64,000 nt of DNA, from NCBI RefSeq assembly GCF_000328565.1, contig NC_019958.1, positions 134,590 to 198,589 on the forward strand. Direction: 5' to 3'. This DNA comes from Mycobacterium sp. JS623 (GTDB lineage Bacteria > Actinomycetota > Actinomycetes > Mycobacteriales > Mycobacteriaceae). Below the pieces are notes generated by a model. That model worked only from the letters and a program-made list of their open reading frames with translations. It was not told where the DNA came from and did no database searches. Both the position numbers and the translations under genes were made by a program. Positions within the stretch are counted from its first letter, which is position 1. Every line of letters starts with the position of its first letter. Shown here one piece after another: positions 54,149-62,343 of the stretch.

Positions 54149-54266
54149 TAGACTGCTGGTACGCGCGGAACATGCTCGGAGCCGAAAGGCGCCTCAGCAG
54201 AACCGAGCAGTGCGGGCACCACCACCCCTGGCGGACCCGAATCTCCATGAAAGGGAGCTACCTGCA
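54149..54266 (+). promoter_or_regulatory. Leader RNA, divergent fourth copy (D), upstream of 54267
   Basis: TAGACT (54149-54154) is a possible -10 box. A first extra hairpin pairs GCTCGG (54174-54179) with CCGAGC (54203-54208). CGGG (54213-54216) pairs with CCCG (54236-54239) around an ACCACCACCCCTGGCGG loop. CTCC (54243-54246) pairs with GGAG (54254-54257) around ATGAAAG that holds the ribosome-binding site. Spacing and loop text differ from copies A-C, so kinship is tentative. Confidence 0.45.
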
Positions 54267-55226
54267 ATGAGCGTTGGACTTCTACGCCGAGACAGCGGTG
54301 CCAATCATCCGAGCGTGGTGCAGTGCCCGCACCGGTCGTCCGCCAGGCGCCGTCAGTACGGTGAAGCTGTGGACAACGACGATGCCATCGTGACGGCAGC
54401 CCTCTCTGCGGAGCTGGGCGACTCCGTTGTGGAACAGCTCGTCAACAAGTGGTACAGCGGTGCGGACCTCGCGGCCGCGCGCAATGCCGTTGGGCTGTCG
54501 ATCCACGAGCTGACCTCGGTCCTGCGTATCGACGGTGAGAACTACAAAGCGCGTGAGGCCGACACCAAGGACGTACAAGCACACCTGGTCGCCGAACTCA
54601 TCGCGATGAATGCCTTTGTCACGGACTTGGCCGACCAGCTAGCCGCGGCGGTTCCCGCGGCCGGGGTCGTCGTGTTAGAGGCCGTGCCCGACCAGGCCTC
54701 CTTCGAATCAGCCTTCCCCCTGGCGAAGACTCGCCGTGATGGGGTGCCGTACCCAGTCGGACTGCAGCACAACGCCGTTGGAAGAGTGGCCTGTGAGCTG
54801 CAACGGCAGGGTAGGACTGTAGAGGTCCACCGCGGTAGTCGCCGCGCCGATCTGCTGGTGCGTCGCCGCGCAGTTGGGTTGTCAGGCAAGGAAGCGGCGC
54901 GCCTATTCGGCCTCAACGAGAAGACCTACCTGGAAGGCGAGCAAGGCAAGAAGCCTCTCAGCCGCGTGCTCGCAGAGCTCCAGGCCGTTGAGGCCTTCAT
55001 CGCCGCCGAGGCCGCCAACGTCCGCGTCGTCGATGTCGGGAACATCAAAGCCGTTCTGATGGGCGGGGGGGACGCTGGAGCCCAGTCTCGACGTGCCGCG
55101 GCCGCGGTCACTCTGCGCGATCAGAAGCCCTATCCGGCCAGCGTCTACTACGCTGCCGCCGGCCGGGCCGCCCAAGAGCTACGGAACGCCGGCCACGACG
55201 TCCGCGTCACCGTACCAGCGCACTGA
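54267..55226 (+). CDS. Protein with internal tandem duplication, possible regulator
   Basis: 319 residues. Two halves repeat the same order: a helix-turn-helix-like segment (AAARNAVGLSIHELTSVLRI; LLVRRRAVGLSGKEAARLFG), a long helix (AHLVAELIAMNAFVTDLADQ; SRVLAELQAVEAFIAAEAAN), then a strand-helix unit (YPVGLQHNAVGRVACELQRQ; YPASVYYAAAGRAAQELRNA). The duplication is clear but diverged. The helix-turn-helix resembles DUF1870-type proteins. GAAAGGGAGC lies before the ATG. Identity of ligand or target unknown. Confidence 0.7.
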   Translation: MSVGLLRRDSGANHPSVVQCPHRSSARRRQYGEAVDNDDAIVTAALSAELGDSVVEQLVNKWYSGADLAAARNAVGLSIHELTSVLRIDGENYKAREADTKDVQAHLVAELIAMNAFVTDLADQLAAAVPAAGVVVLEAVPDQASFESAFPLAKTRRDGVPYPVGLQHNAVGRVACELQRQGRTVEVHRGSRRADLLVRRRAVGLSGKEAARLFGLNEKTYLEGEQGKKPLSRVLAELQAVEAFIAAEAANVRVVDVGNIKAVLMGGGDAGAQSRRAAAAVTLRDQKPYPASVYYAAAGRAAQELRNAGHDVRVTVPAH

Positions 55227-55254
55227 CAAACACCGCCTAACGCACGCACGAGCC

Positions 55255-55289
55255 TTCACCCCACCCTGCTCGGTGCAGGGTGGGGTGAA
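55255..55289 (+). terminator. Terminator hairpin, copy 1 of a repeated element
   Basis: TTCACCCCACCCTG (55255-55268) pairs with CAGGGTGGGGTGAA (55276-55289), loop CTCGGTG. The core is identical to copies at 56124 and 61196. It follows the 54267 gene by about 30 bases. Confidence 0.8.
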
Positions 55290-55394
55290 AGCTATCTTCG
55301 GTGAACACCAGCACCGAGCACCACCACCACCACCACCAACCACCAATGGGGGTGCTTGGTGATCACCAAGACGTGTTATGTCTGTGTCCCAGAG

Positions 55395-55462
55395 TAGAAT
55401 TGAAACCGAGAGTCAACCAATTCGGCAGACTCCGAACGCCCATCGAAAGGGGTGCATTCCTT
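55395..55462 (+). promoter_or_regulatory. Leader RNA copy A, upstream of 55463
   Basis: -10 box TAGAAT at 55395-55400. Stem 1 GAGTC (55410-55414)/GACTC (55428-55432), loop AACCAATTCGGCA. Stem 2 CGCCC (55437-55441)/GGGTG (55450-55454), loop ATCGAAAG; the AAAGG ribosome-binding site is in its loop and stem. The ATG follows at 55463. Confidence 0.8.
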
Positions 55463-56050
55463 ATGGCACAGACCAGGGTTAAGCAATCGGGCGCGACTGC
55501 CGCGGTGCTGGGTTCGCGGGTGGTGGAGCGCATGCCCATTCCGGCGGGTTTGGTGACGCGCACGATGGTATTGGTGCGGCCGGTGGCGGGGCATGTTTCG
55601 GTGCAGGATGCCCGCACCGACTTGGCCGTGGTGTCGGTGCAATGGGGGGACATCTTCATGCGTTTCACCTCAGCTGCGCAGGTGTCGGCGGTGCTGGCGG
55701 CGTTTGGAGCGGTCCGGGAGTCATTGCGGGGGGCGGCAGGAAGCGCGACGTTGGAGGCGGTGAGGGGCGATGAGTGGCCAGGCGTATCGGTGGTGTCGGT
55801 GACGTGGACCAGGCCGCCAGAGTGGTCGGTGGTGAACCAGGCCTGCTATGACGAGCGGCGCCGCCGCACGGTGTGCTGGGTGGATGTGCACATGGGCCCG
55901 GTGCAATGGCGGGTGGTGGATTGGGCGGGGTATGAGGCGGCGTTGACGTTGCTGCGCAACGTGCACCGTACGGCGGTTGCAGTCTTTCCGGATGGACCCA
56001 GTTCCGCGCCGATCCGTCGAAAACGGACTCCTTCACTGAGACAGCGTTGA
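55463..56050 (+). CDS. Unrecognised protein controlled by leader A
   Basis: 195 residues, strand-rich (VTRTMVLVRPVAGHVSVQDA; DIFMRFTSAAQVSAVLAAFG; GVSVVSVTWTRPPEWSVVNQ), with Cys in the second half and a basic tail. ATG 55463 is chosen because the -10 box lies only 68 bases upstream; an in-frame GTG at 55301 with a natural His tract is upstream of the promoter. No family recognised. Confidence 0.7.
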   Translation: MAQTRVKQSGATAAVLGSRVVERMPIPAGLVTRTMVLVRPVAGHVSVQDARTDLAVVSVQWGDIFMRFTSAAQVSAVLAAFGAVRESLRGAAGSATLEAVRGDEWPGVSVVSVTWTRPPEWSVVNQACYDERRRRTVCWVDVHMGPVQWRVVDWAGYEAALTLLRNVHRTAVAVFPDGPSSAPIRRKRTPSLRQR

Positions 56051-56123
56051 CAGGCTCGGTATCGGCGTAAGTCAGTGCCCGCGGTGCTGCCTGGCAAGCG
56101 GCACCGCGGGCCCATCTCCGACA

Positions 56124-56160
56124 CCACACCCCACCCTGCTCGGTGCAGGGTGGGGTGTGG
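56124..56160 (+). terminator. Terminator hairpin, copy 2
   Basis: CCACACCCCACCCTG (56124-56138) pairs perfectly with CAGGGTGGGGTGTGG (56146-56160), loop CTCGGTG. It ends the 55463 unit. Confidence 0.85.
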
Positions 56161-56284
56161 GCTGATACCGGTTGACCGTCGGCGCCGACCGCCGCCGCCG
56201 TCTGCCCCTCCGCTGTGTGCCAACAATCGTGCAACACAGTCGGATTGGCGCGTCTGAATGTGCAGATCTGTCGGGCGTCTCGGG

Positions 56285-56352
56285 TAAGATCAGTCTGGTA
56301 GGGCCAACCACATCCGGCAGGCCCCGGTATCCCATGGAGAGGGGATTCATTC
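56285..56352 (+). promoter_or_regulatory. Leader RNA copy B, upstream of 56353
   Basis: -10 box TAAGAT at 56285-56290. Stem 1 GGGCC (56301-56305)/GGCCC (56320-56324), loop AACCACATCCGGCA. Stem 2 ATCCC (56329-56333)/GGGAT (56342-56346), loop ATGGAGAG with the GAGAGGGG ribosome-binding site. Compared with copy A, several base pairs differ on both sides together. Confidence 0.8.
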
Positions 56353-59300
56353 GTGTTGTCCATCCATTCTGCGACCGATCCGGCTTCATCTGAGCAGCGT
56401 TCGGCAACACCAGCCCGACGTGCCATCGAGGCAATCCGCACTCTGACAGCCCTCGGGTCCGCACCCGCTGACGAACGACAGCGCCAGGCGTTGGCCGGCT
56501 TCCTAGGTTGGGGACCCTTGGCCAAGGCGTTCGATCCACGCCCCGAGGGAGTGTGGGCGGATCTCGCCGACGAGCTCGACGACCTGATCGGCGACTTGAT
56601 GGGGCAGGCGGCGCGCGTCGTGGACACGTCATTTTTCACCCCACCGGCGTTGGTCGCCCACGTCTACGAACTGCTGCGGGCTGCAGGATTTGCGGGCGGG
56701 TCAGTCCTGGACCTGGGATGCGGGGCGGGTGCGTTCCTGCATCAAGCCCCGCCCGATCTGGTGTCGTCGATGACTGGTGTCGAGGTCGACCCGATCTCAG
56801 CTCGGATCGCGGCGGCGTTAGCGCCGCAGGCGACCATCATCACCGGTGATCTGCGGGAGGTCGCTCTGCAGTCCCGGCGATATGACGCCGCAGTCGGCAA
56901 CGTGCCGTTTTCGGCGGCCCGCGTCCATGACGGCGCTCTTGACTTCTGGGGGCCGTTGCATGAGTACTTCGTGCTGCGTGCGCTGGCGGCGGTCCGCCCC
57001 GGCGGCTACGCCGTTTTGGTGACCTCCCGTCACACCCTCGACGCCGGCGAGGGCTTAGCGGCGTCAGTCCGCGAGCGGGCAGACCTGATCGGCGCGGTGC
57101 GGTTGCCTTCCGGCTACTTCGCAGCCTCGGGTACCGCAGTAGTTGCCGACGTGTTGGTGCTGCGCGTCCGTGAGGACGCCGCGACTCCCGCGGGGTGGTC
57201 ACCGGTTCGGGGTGCGGAGTCGACCGTGATGTCTGCGACCGTCAAAGGCCGGTACTGCCAGGAACGGGTGAGCGGATTCTGGGAAGAGCATCCGGAGTTC
57301 GTGGCCGGGGTGATGCGGCTGACGGGTTTCGACCGGCTGCCTCTGGCGGTCGACGCGGAGGACCAGGACGCGGCCGTAGCCGCTGCGTTCGCGTCCGTGA
57401 CGCCGCTGCTGGTCCCCTATGCGGATGCGGGGACGCTTCCGGAGGACTGGGCTGACGTCCGGCTGATCGACGATTGCGGGCGCAAAGAGGGATCCCTGCA
57501 CATCGTGGATGGACAGGTGGTGCGCGTCGTCGAGGGCGAGCTGTCGGCGGTCACGCGTCCCAGCGCGGAGTTGCGGGCGTTGATTGGGTTGCGCGACGCC
57601 GCGGTGGCGCTGGTGGAGGCGGAGTCGGATTGGGACCGCCCCGACGCCGAGATCGAACCACTGCGGGTGCAGTGCCGGGCGCTTTACGACGCCTACGCGG
57701 CGCGCTGGGGTGTGCTCAACCGCGGGACGAGCACCGAAGGCAAACCGGACCCCGAGACGGGGTTGCCTCGGCTGGGGTGGCGGGTGGCTCCGCTGGGAGG
57801 GTTCCGGTCCGACCCGGACGCCCCTTTGGTTCTGGCGCTGGAGACTTTCGACCAGGACACCGGGGAGGCTGCCGCGGCGCCCATCCTGTCTCGGCGGGTC
57901 AACAAGCGTCCCCGCCCGGCCGAGCGGGCCGGCTCTGCGGGTGAGGCGTTAGCGATCTGCCTTGGCGAAGGCCGAGGGCTGGACCTCGATCGGGTTGCCC
58001 AGTTGTGCGACCTGGGCGACGCGCAGGCCGCATTCGAGGCCCTGGGGGATCTCGTGTACCGCGATCCCCTCGATGGGCGGGCCGTCAACGCCCGTGACTA
58101 TCTCAGCGGCAACGTCCGCGGCAAGCTGCGGGAGGCCCTGGCCGCGGCAGCGATCGATGCGAACTATGAACGCAACGTGGCGGCGTTGCACGCGGTGTTA
58201 CCGCCCTGGCTGGGGCGCGAGGAGATCCGGATCGAGCTCGGATCACCGTGGGTGAGCGCCACGGATGTCAGCGACTTCTGCGTAGAGGTGTTCGGTGCAC
58301 GCGCGCGTGTCGAGCACATCGCGCCGCTAGCGGCATGGGAGGTTACCGGCACGCGGCGAAGCATCTCCGCCGATGCGCAAATCGCCTACTGCACGACGCG
58401 ATTCAATGCGTTTGAGTTGCTGCAAATCGGGCTCAACGGCGCGGCGCCGGTGGTGTGGGATGACGTTTACGATTCGGAGTCCCGTTCTTACCGCAAGGTA
58501 CGCAATGCCGATGCGACCGAGGCTGCCGAGCAGAAGCTCGCCGCCATCGGCGAGCGATTCTCTCTCTGGGTGTGGGAGGACCAAGCCCGCGAACGTCGAA
58601 TCGTGGAACTCTACAACCACACCATGAACGCCCGGGTGTTGCGCGAGCACGACGGGAGCCACCTGACGTTTCCTGGTCTGGCCGACGGCATTGACCTATG
58701 GCCGTGGCAGGCCGATTTCGTCGACCGGGCGGTCAGTACGCCCGCCGCGTTCTGCGCGCATGAGGTCGGCCTCGGAAAGACGTTGACAGCAATAGGTTTG
58801 GCGATGACGCTGCGACAATTCGGGTTGGCGAACCGGGTAGGGTTCATCGTCCCGCAGCACCTCATAGAGCAGGCGACAAGGCAGTGCTACCAGGCCTGGC
58901 CCTCGGGGCGGTTTCTGATTGTCACGCGTGCGGACTTGCACGGCGATGCGCGGCGGCGTTTCGTCGCCCGATGCGCCACTGGGGATTGGGATCTGGTCAT
59001 CATGACCCACGAGACATTCTCGTCGATTCCGGTACCGGCGACTGTAGAGCGGGTCTGGTTGGAGGATCAACTAGGGGAACTCGAAAGCTACACCCGCAGT
59101 GCCGGTTACGGCAGCGGGAAACGGATCGCGGCGGCGGTGCGATCCTTGAAGGGCCGTATCGATCGGCTGCGCTCGTCGTTCAACGACGCCAACGCCATCA
59201 ACTTCGCGCACCTGGGCTTGGATTACGTCATCGTCGATGAAGCAGACAAATTCCGTCGACTGCCCGTGGCAACTCGAGCCGATGGGTTCAGCCTGGGTTC

Positions 59301-61092
59301 CTCGAAGCGAGCGCTTGATCTGTTTCTGAAGATATCGCTGCTCAGGCGTGCCAATCCGCAGCGGCCCCACGCGTGCCTGATGACCGGGACCCCGTTCACC
59401 AACACCCTGGCCGAGGGTTTCGTCTGGCAAAGCATGCTCACGCCAGAACGACTGTCCGAGACTGGATTAGCCCATTTCGACGCCTGGGCGGCACAATTCG
59501 TGCGATACGAAGTGCTGATAGAAACCAGCCCCGACGGTTCGGGATTCCGGTCTAAGCGGCGTCCATCGGTGATCCAAAACGTGCCCGAGATGCGCACGAT
59601 GCTCTCGGAGTTCATGTCGATGGTGCGAGCGGAGAGTGTCGGGCTGAAACGTCCCGAAGCCATCCGGCACACCGAAATCAGCGAGCCGACAACCGGACAG
59701 CGCGCGTACATGGCCGAGCTGGTGCAACGTGCTGACGCTCTCCGGACGGGCCGCACGCAGCCGGGCGCGGACAACATGCTGGTGGTGTGCGGGGACGGCC
59801 GTAAGGTTGCGCTGGATCCCAACCTGGTCGGTATCAACGAGGGCGCGCCGAAGCTGGCGCAAGTAGCCGAGAGGGTGGCCGAGGTTTACCACCAGAATGT
59901 CGACCGCCTGTATGCGGGTTCGGAGACGCCGGGGTCCTTTCAGTTGGTGCTCTGCGACCTCGGAACCCCCAAGCCGGGAGATTCGAGCAGCTATGGCCGG
60001 CTGCGGGCGGCCATGATCGCTGCGGGGGTGCCGGCAGACAAGATCCGTTTCGTGCACGAGGCCAGCACCCCCAAGGCGCGTGAGGGGCTGTTCGCCGCCT
60101 GCCGTGACGGTCGGGTTGCGGTTCTGATCGGTTCGACGTCGAAAGTCGGCATCGGCACCAACATTCAATCGCGGCTGGCGGCGTTGTTTCACGTCGACCC
60201 GACGTGGACGGCCGCGGCGTGGGAACAGCGCAACGGCCGAGCCATCCGCAACGGCAATCAGAACGACATCGTCGACATCTACAGTTTCGTGTCCCGGGGG
60301 ACGTTCGACGCGTACATGTTCGGAACCGTCGAACGAAAGTCGCGCGGTTTCGAGCAGCTGTATCGCGTCGATGGGCAAGCCCGTGAGATCGAGGACGTCG
60401 GCGGGGACGGAACGCTGACGTTCGCCGAGCTGAAAGCAGCCGCCGCCGGCAATGATCTGCTGCGCCGCCAGCACGAATTGGCCCGCCGGGTGCGGACCCT
60501 GCGACTGGCCCACGTCACCGTCACTCAGAATGTCCGGACCTTGCTCACTCAGGCAGCCAGTGCGGAGGCGTCCGCTACGGCCGCTGAACGGCGCCTAGCG
60601 GCCCTGGACGACTTCGCCGAATACCTTCCCAGCCTCGGGGAGGTCGATGCGGCGCAGATCGCCGAGGGGGCGTTCTCAGAACGGGCGTCGCTCGGCTGGT
60701 CGGCTGCGCTGGGGGAGTGGCGACACGATCGAGTGTCGGTGCGCGTAGTCGATACCGACCCCGGCCAACGCCTGGAACTGCTGTTCGACTACAGAACCCT
60801 GTGGAGTGAAACCTTGCCGGGCAAGGTGCGGCGCCGAGGCGCAGCGGCGGTCGCCGGGTGGGTCTCGGGGTGGGTGGCCGCATGGACCGGCGGCCTAGAC
60901 GCCGAACGCGCCGAAACCGAGGCCAGCATGGCGCAGTGGCAACACCGTGCCCAGGACGCGCGGACCACCGCCGAGGACGTCGACCTCTCCGAACCCGCCG
61001 CCCTGCTGGCAGCGCGAGCGGAGCTCGCAGAAGTCGACGCCGCGATCGCCGAGACCGTGCGCACCGACATGAGCGGATCCGCGGCCGCTTAA
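56353..61092 (+). CDS. Giant DNA methyltransferase-helicase fusion
   Basis: 1579 residues. The N-terminal domain is an adenine-type methyltransferase: SAM motif VLDLGCGAGAFL (about 118-129) and catalytic NVPF (about 185-188, in place of NPPY). A middle region has no clear domain. The SF2 helicase follows: HEVGLGKTLTA (about 803-813), VDEADK (about 957-963), MTGTPF (about 1010-1015) and QRNGRAIRNGNQ (about 1291-1302). A coiled C-terminus completes it. The layout is that of large plasmid and phage proteins such as P1 DarB, linked to protection of incoming DNA from restriction. GTG start, controlled by leader B. Confidence 0.85.
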   Translation: MLSIHSATDPASSEQRSATPARRAIEAIRTLTALGSAPADERQRQALAGFLGWGPLAKAFDPRPEGVWADLADELDDLIGDLMGQAARVVDTSFFTPPALVAHVYELLRAAGFAGGSVLDLGCGAGAFLHQAPPDLVSSMTGVEVDPISARIAAALAPQATIITGDLREVALQSRRYDAAVGNVPFSAARVHDGALDFWGPLHEYFVLRALAAVRPGGYAVLVTSRHTLDAGEGLAASVRERADLIGAVRLPSGYFAASGTAVVADVLVLRVREDAATPAGWSPVRGAESTVMSATVKGRYCQERVSGFWEEHPEFVAGVMRLTGFDRLPLAVDAEDQDAAVAAAFASVTPLLVPYADAGTLPEDWADVRLIDDCGRKEGSLHIVDGQVVRVVEGELSAVTRPSAELRALIGLRDAAVALVEAESDWDRPDAEIEPLRVQCRALYDAYAARWGVLNRGTSTEGKPDPETGLPRLGWRVAPLGGFRSDPDAPLVLALETFDQDTGEAAAAPILSRRVNKRPRPAERAGSAGEALAICLGEGRGLDLDRVAQLCDLGDAQAAFEALGDLVYRDPLDGRAVNARDYLSGNVRGKLREALAAAAIDANYERNVAALHAVLPPWLGREEIRIELGSPWVSATDVSDFCVEVFGARARVEHIAPLAAWEVTGTRRSISADAQIAYCTTRFNAFELLQIGLNGAAPVVWDDVYDSESRSYRKVRNADATEAAEQKLAAIGERFSLWVWEDQARERRIVELYNHTMNARVLREHDGSHLTFPGLADGIDLWPWQADFVDRAVSTPAAFCAHEVGLGKTLTAIGLAMTLRQFGLANRVGFIVPQHLIEQATRQCYQAWPSGRFLIVTRADLHGDARRRFVARCATGDWDLVIMTHETFSSIPVPATVERVWLEDQLGELESYTRSAGYGSGKRIAAAVRSLKGRIDRLRSSFNDANAINFAHLGLDYVIVDEADKFRRLPVATRADGFSLGSSKRALDLFLKISLLRRANPQRPHACLMTGTPFTNTLAEGFVWQSMLTPERLSETGLAHFDAWAAQFVRYEVLIETSPDGSGFRSKRRPSVIQNVPEMRTMLSEFMSMVRAESVGLKRPEAIRHTEISEPTTGQRAYMAELVQRADALRTGRTQPGADNMLVVCGDGRKVALDPNLVGINEGAPKLAQVAERVAEVYHQNVDRLYAGSETPGSFQLVLCDLGTPKPGDSSSYGRLRAAMIAAGVPADKIRFVHEASTPKAREGLFAACRDGRVAVLIGSTSKVGIGTNIQSRLAALFHVDPTWTAAAWEQRNGRAIRNGNQNDIVDIYSFVSRGTFDAYMFGTVERKSRGFEQLYRVDGQAREIEDVGGDGTLTFAELKAAAAGNDLLRRQHELARRVRTLRLAHVTVTQNVRTLLTQAASAEASATAAERRLAALDDFAEYLPSLGEVDAAQIAEGAFSERASLGWSAALGEWRHDRVSVRVVDTDPGQRLELLFDYRTLWSETLPGKVRRRGAAAVAGWVSGWVAAWTGGLDAERAETEASMAQWQHRAQDARTTAEDVDLSEPAALLAARAELAEVDAAIAETVRTDMSGSAAA

Positions 61093-61115
61093 GCCACCTG
61101 GCCGGGCCCCACGCT

Positions 61116-61149
61116 GGCGTTAGCCCCCACTTACGACGGGGCTAACGCC
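61116..61149 (+). terminator. Terminator hairpin after the methyltransferase-helicase gene
   Basis: GGCGTTAGCCCC (61116-61127) pairs perfectly with GGGGCTAACGCC (61138-61149). Flanking bases extend the stem imperfectly. Confidence 0.75.
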
Positions 61150-61195
61150 GGCGGCTCGCCCCTGCCTACGTCTCGATCACGAAGTGTGAGTGCCA

Positions 61196-61241
61196 AGCCA
61201 ATACCCCACCCTGCTCGGTGCAGGGTGGGGTATTGGCTTTT
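61196..61241 (+). terminator. Terminator hairpin, copy 3
   Basis: An 18-bp perfect stem (61196-61213 with 61221-61238), loop CTCGGTG, then TTTT. It shares the CCCCACCCTG/CAGGGTGGGG core with copies 1 and 2, but the outer stem bases differ and stay complementary. Confidence 0.9.
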
Positions 61242-61300
61242 AGGGTTCAAAGGCACCACAGGACAACGTTTTTCGCCCTACACATGTCGTTGGCAATTGG

Positions 61301-61369
61301 TAGAATTAATGGCGAGGGTCAACCATTCCCGGCAGACCCCGACCACCCATTGAGAGGGGTGCATTTCTT
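61301..61369 (+). promoter_or_regulatory. Leader RNA copy C, upstream of 61370
   Basis: -10 box TAGAAT at 61301-61306. Stem 1 GGGTC (61316-61320)/GACCC (61335-61339), loop AACCATTCCCGGCA. Stem 2 CACCC (61344-61348)/GGGTG (61357-61361), loop ATTGAGAG with the ribosome-binding site. The ATG follows at 61370. Confidence 0.8.
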
Positions 61370-62263
61370 ATGCCATCAACGTTGACCGAGACCGACTTGC
61401 GGTATTGCGACGCCTGCGATGACGAATTCGATTATGAACAATTCGGCTGGTGCTGTGACAGTTGCTCGAACGTGTTCTGCGACGACTGCTCATCATGCAA
61501 CAACTGCGCCGAAGAATCTGATGACGTGCGGCCCTATGACTACCGGCCGTCGTCGTTTCGACCCAAGGGGAACTATCCCGATGAGGTGTTGTTCGGCGTC
61601 GAACTGGAGGTAGGCGGCAGAGAGTCGCGAATCGTGGACGTAGTCCAAACCTACGACCCGTGCGAAGACCACCTGTACATGAAGCACGACAGCTCGATCG
61701 ATGGCGTCGAGATCGTCACGCACCCGATGACATTGGCGTGGGCACGTGAGTATCCATTCGAGAACCTGCTAGCGGACCTTCGGGCACATGGGTGTGACGT
61801 CGGTGATGAGTACGGACTGCATATCCACGTGTCCCGCAACGCCTTTCGACGCCACGGCAAGCAATCATGCGCTCATCAGATGATGTGGCTGCTGTTCATG
61901 TACCGCAACGTCGAAGATCTGACCTTATTGGCGCGACGTGAGTCGTGCCGATGGGCATCGTTTACCACGCCGGTACCGGGCGAGCTGGCGCGCAAAGCGA
62001 CAGGGGTGGACCACGGCGACCGGTACGTGGCGGTCAATTGCAGAAATGAAAAGACTTTCGAATTACGGTTCTTCGCGGCAACCCTGCACAAGCGAGAATT
62101 TCTTGCGGCTCTTGAGTTCGCCGATGCGAGTGTGCAATACACGCAAACTCTTCGTATCAACGAGGTCCTGGCCGGCGACGCACTCACATGGACTCATTTT
62201 TCGGATTGGCTCGAAACGCGGAATTACCCAAACCTGTCCGCTGAAATTGAATATGCGTCCTAA
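61370..62263 (+). CDS. Amidoligase-like enzyme with N-terminal zinc finger
   Basis: 297 residues. A Cys-rich zinc domain (about 12-47, YCDACDDEF to CSSCNNC) precedes an amidoligase-type catalytic domain: FGVELEVGGRESR, KHDSSIDGVEIVTHPM, DVGDEYGLHIHVSRNAF and NEKTFELRFFAATL. These are the hallmarks of the COOH-NH2 ligase (amidoligase) group related to glutamine synthetase and glutamate-cysteine ligase, found in phages and plasmids. They are predicted to form amide bonds on peptides or wall precursors. The next gene is a glutamine amidotransferase, the usual partner. Confidence 0.8.
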   Translation: MPSTLTETDLRYCDACDDEFDYEQFGWCCDSCSNVFCDDCSSCNNCAEESDDVRPYDYRPSSFRPKGNYPDEVLFGVELEVGGRESRIVDVVQTYDPCEDHLYMKHDSSIDGVEIVTHPMTLAWAREYPFENLLADLRAHGCDVGDEYGLHIHVSRNAFRRHGKQSCAHQMMWLLFMYRNVEDLTLLARRESCRWASFTTPVPGELARKATGVDHGDRYVAVNCRNEKTFELRFFAATLHKREFLAALEFADASVQYTQTLRINEVLAGDALTWTHFSDWLETRNYPNLSAEIEYAS

Positions 62264-62343
62264 TACGCGGCATTCAAGGCCATCGATCAAAAAGCGATCG
62301 CATTCATAGCTAGTTTCTTACATCCAAAAGGACTGCCATCAAT

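Noticed and set aside
55301..55462. In-frame upstream extension of the 55463 gene with six consecutive His codons
   Set aside because: The TAGAAT box and the structured leader lie inside this stretch, so it is upstream of or within the promoter region. The His run is a CAC microsatellite, not a tag or vector sequence.
55255..61241. The three identical hairpin cores as dispersed CRISPR repeats
   Set aside because: They are 0.9 and 5.1 kb apart, lie directly after genes, and have complementary flanks and a T-run in one case, which fits terminators.
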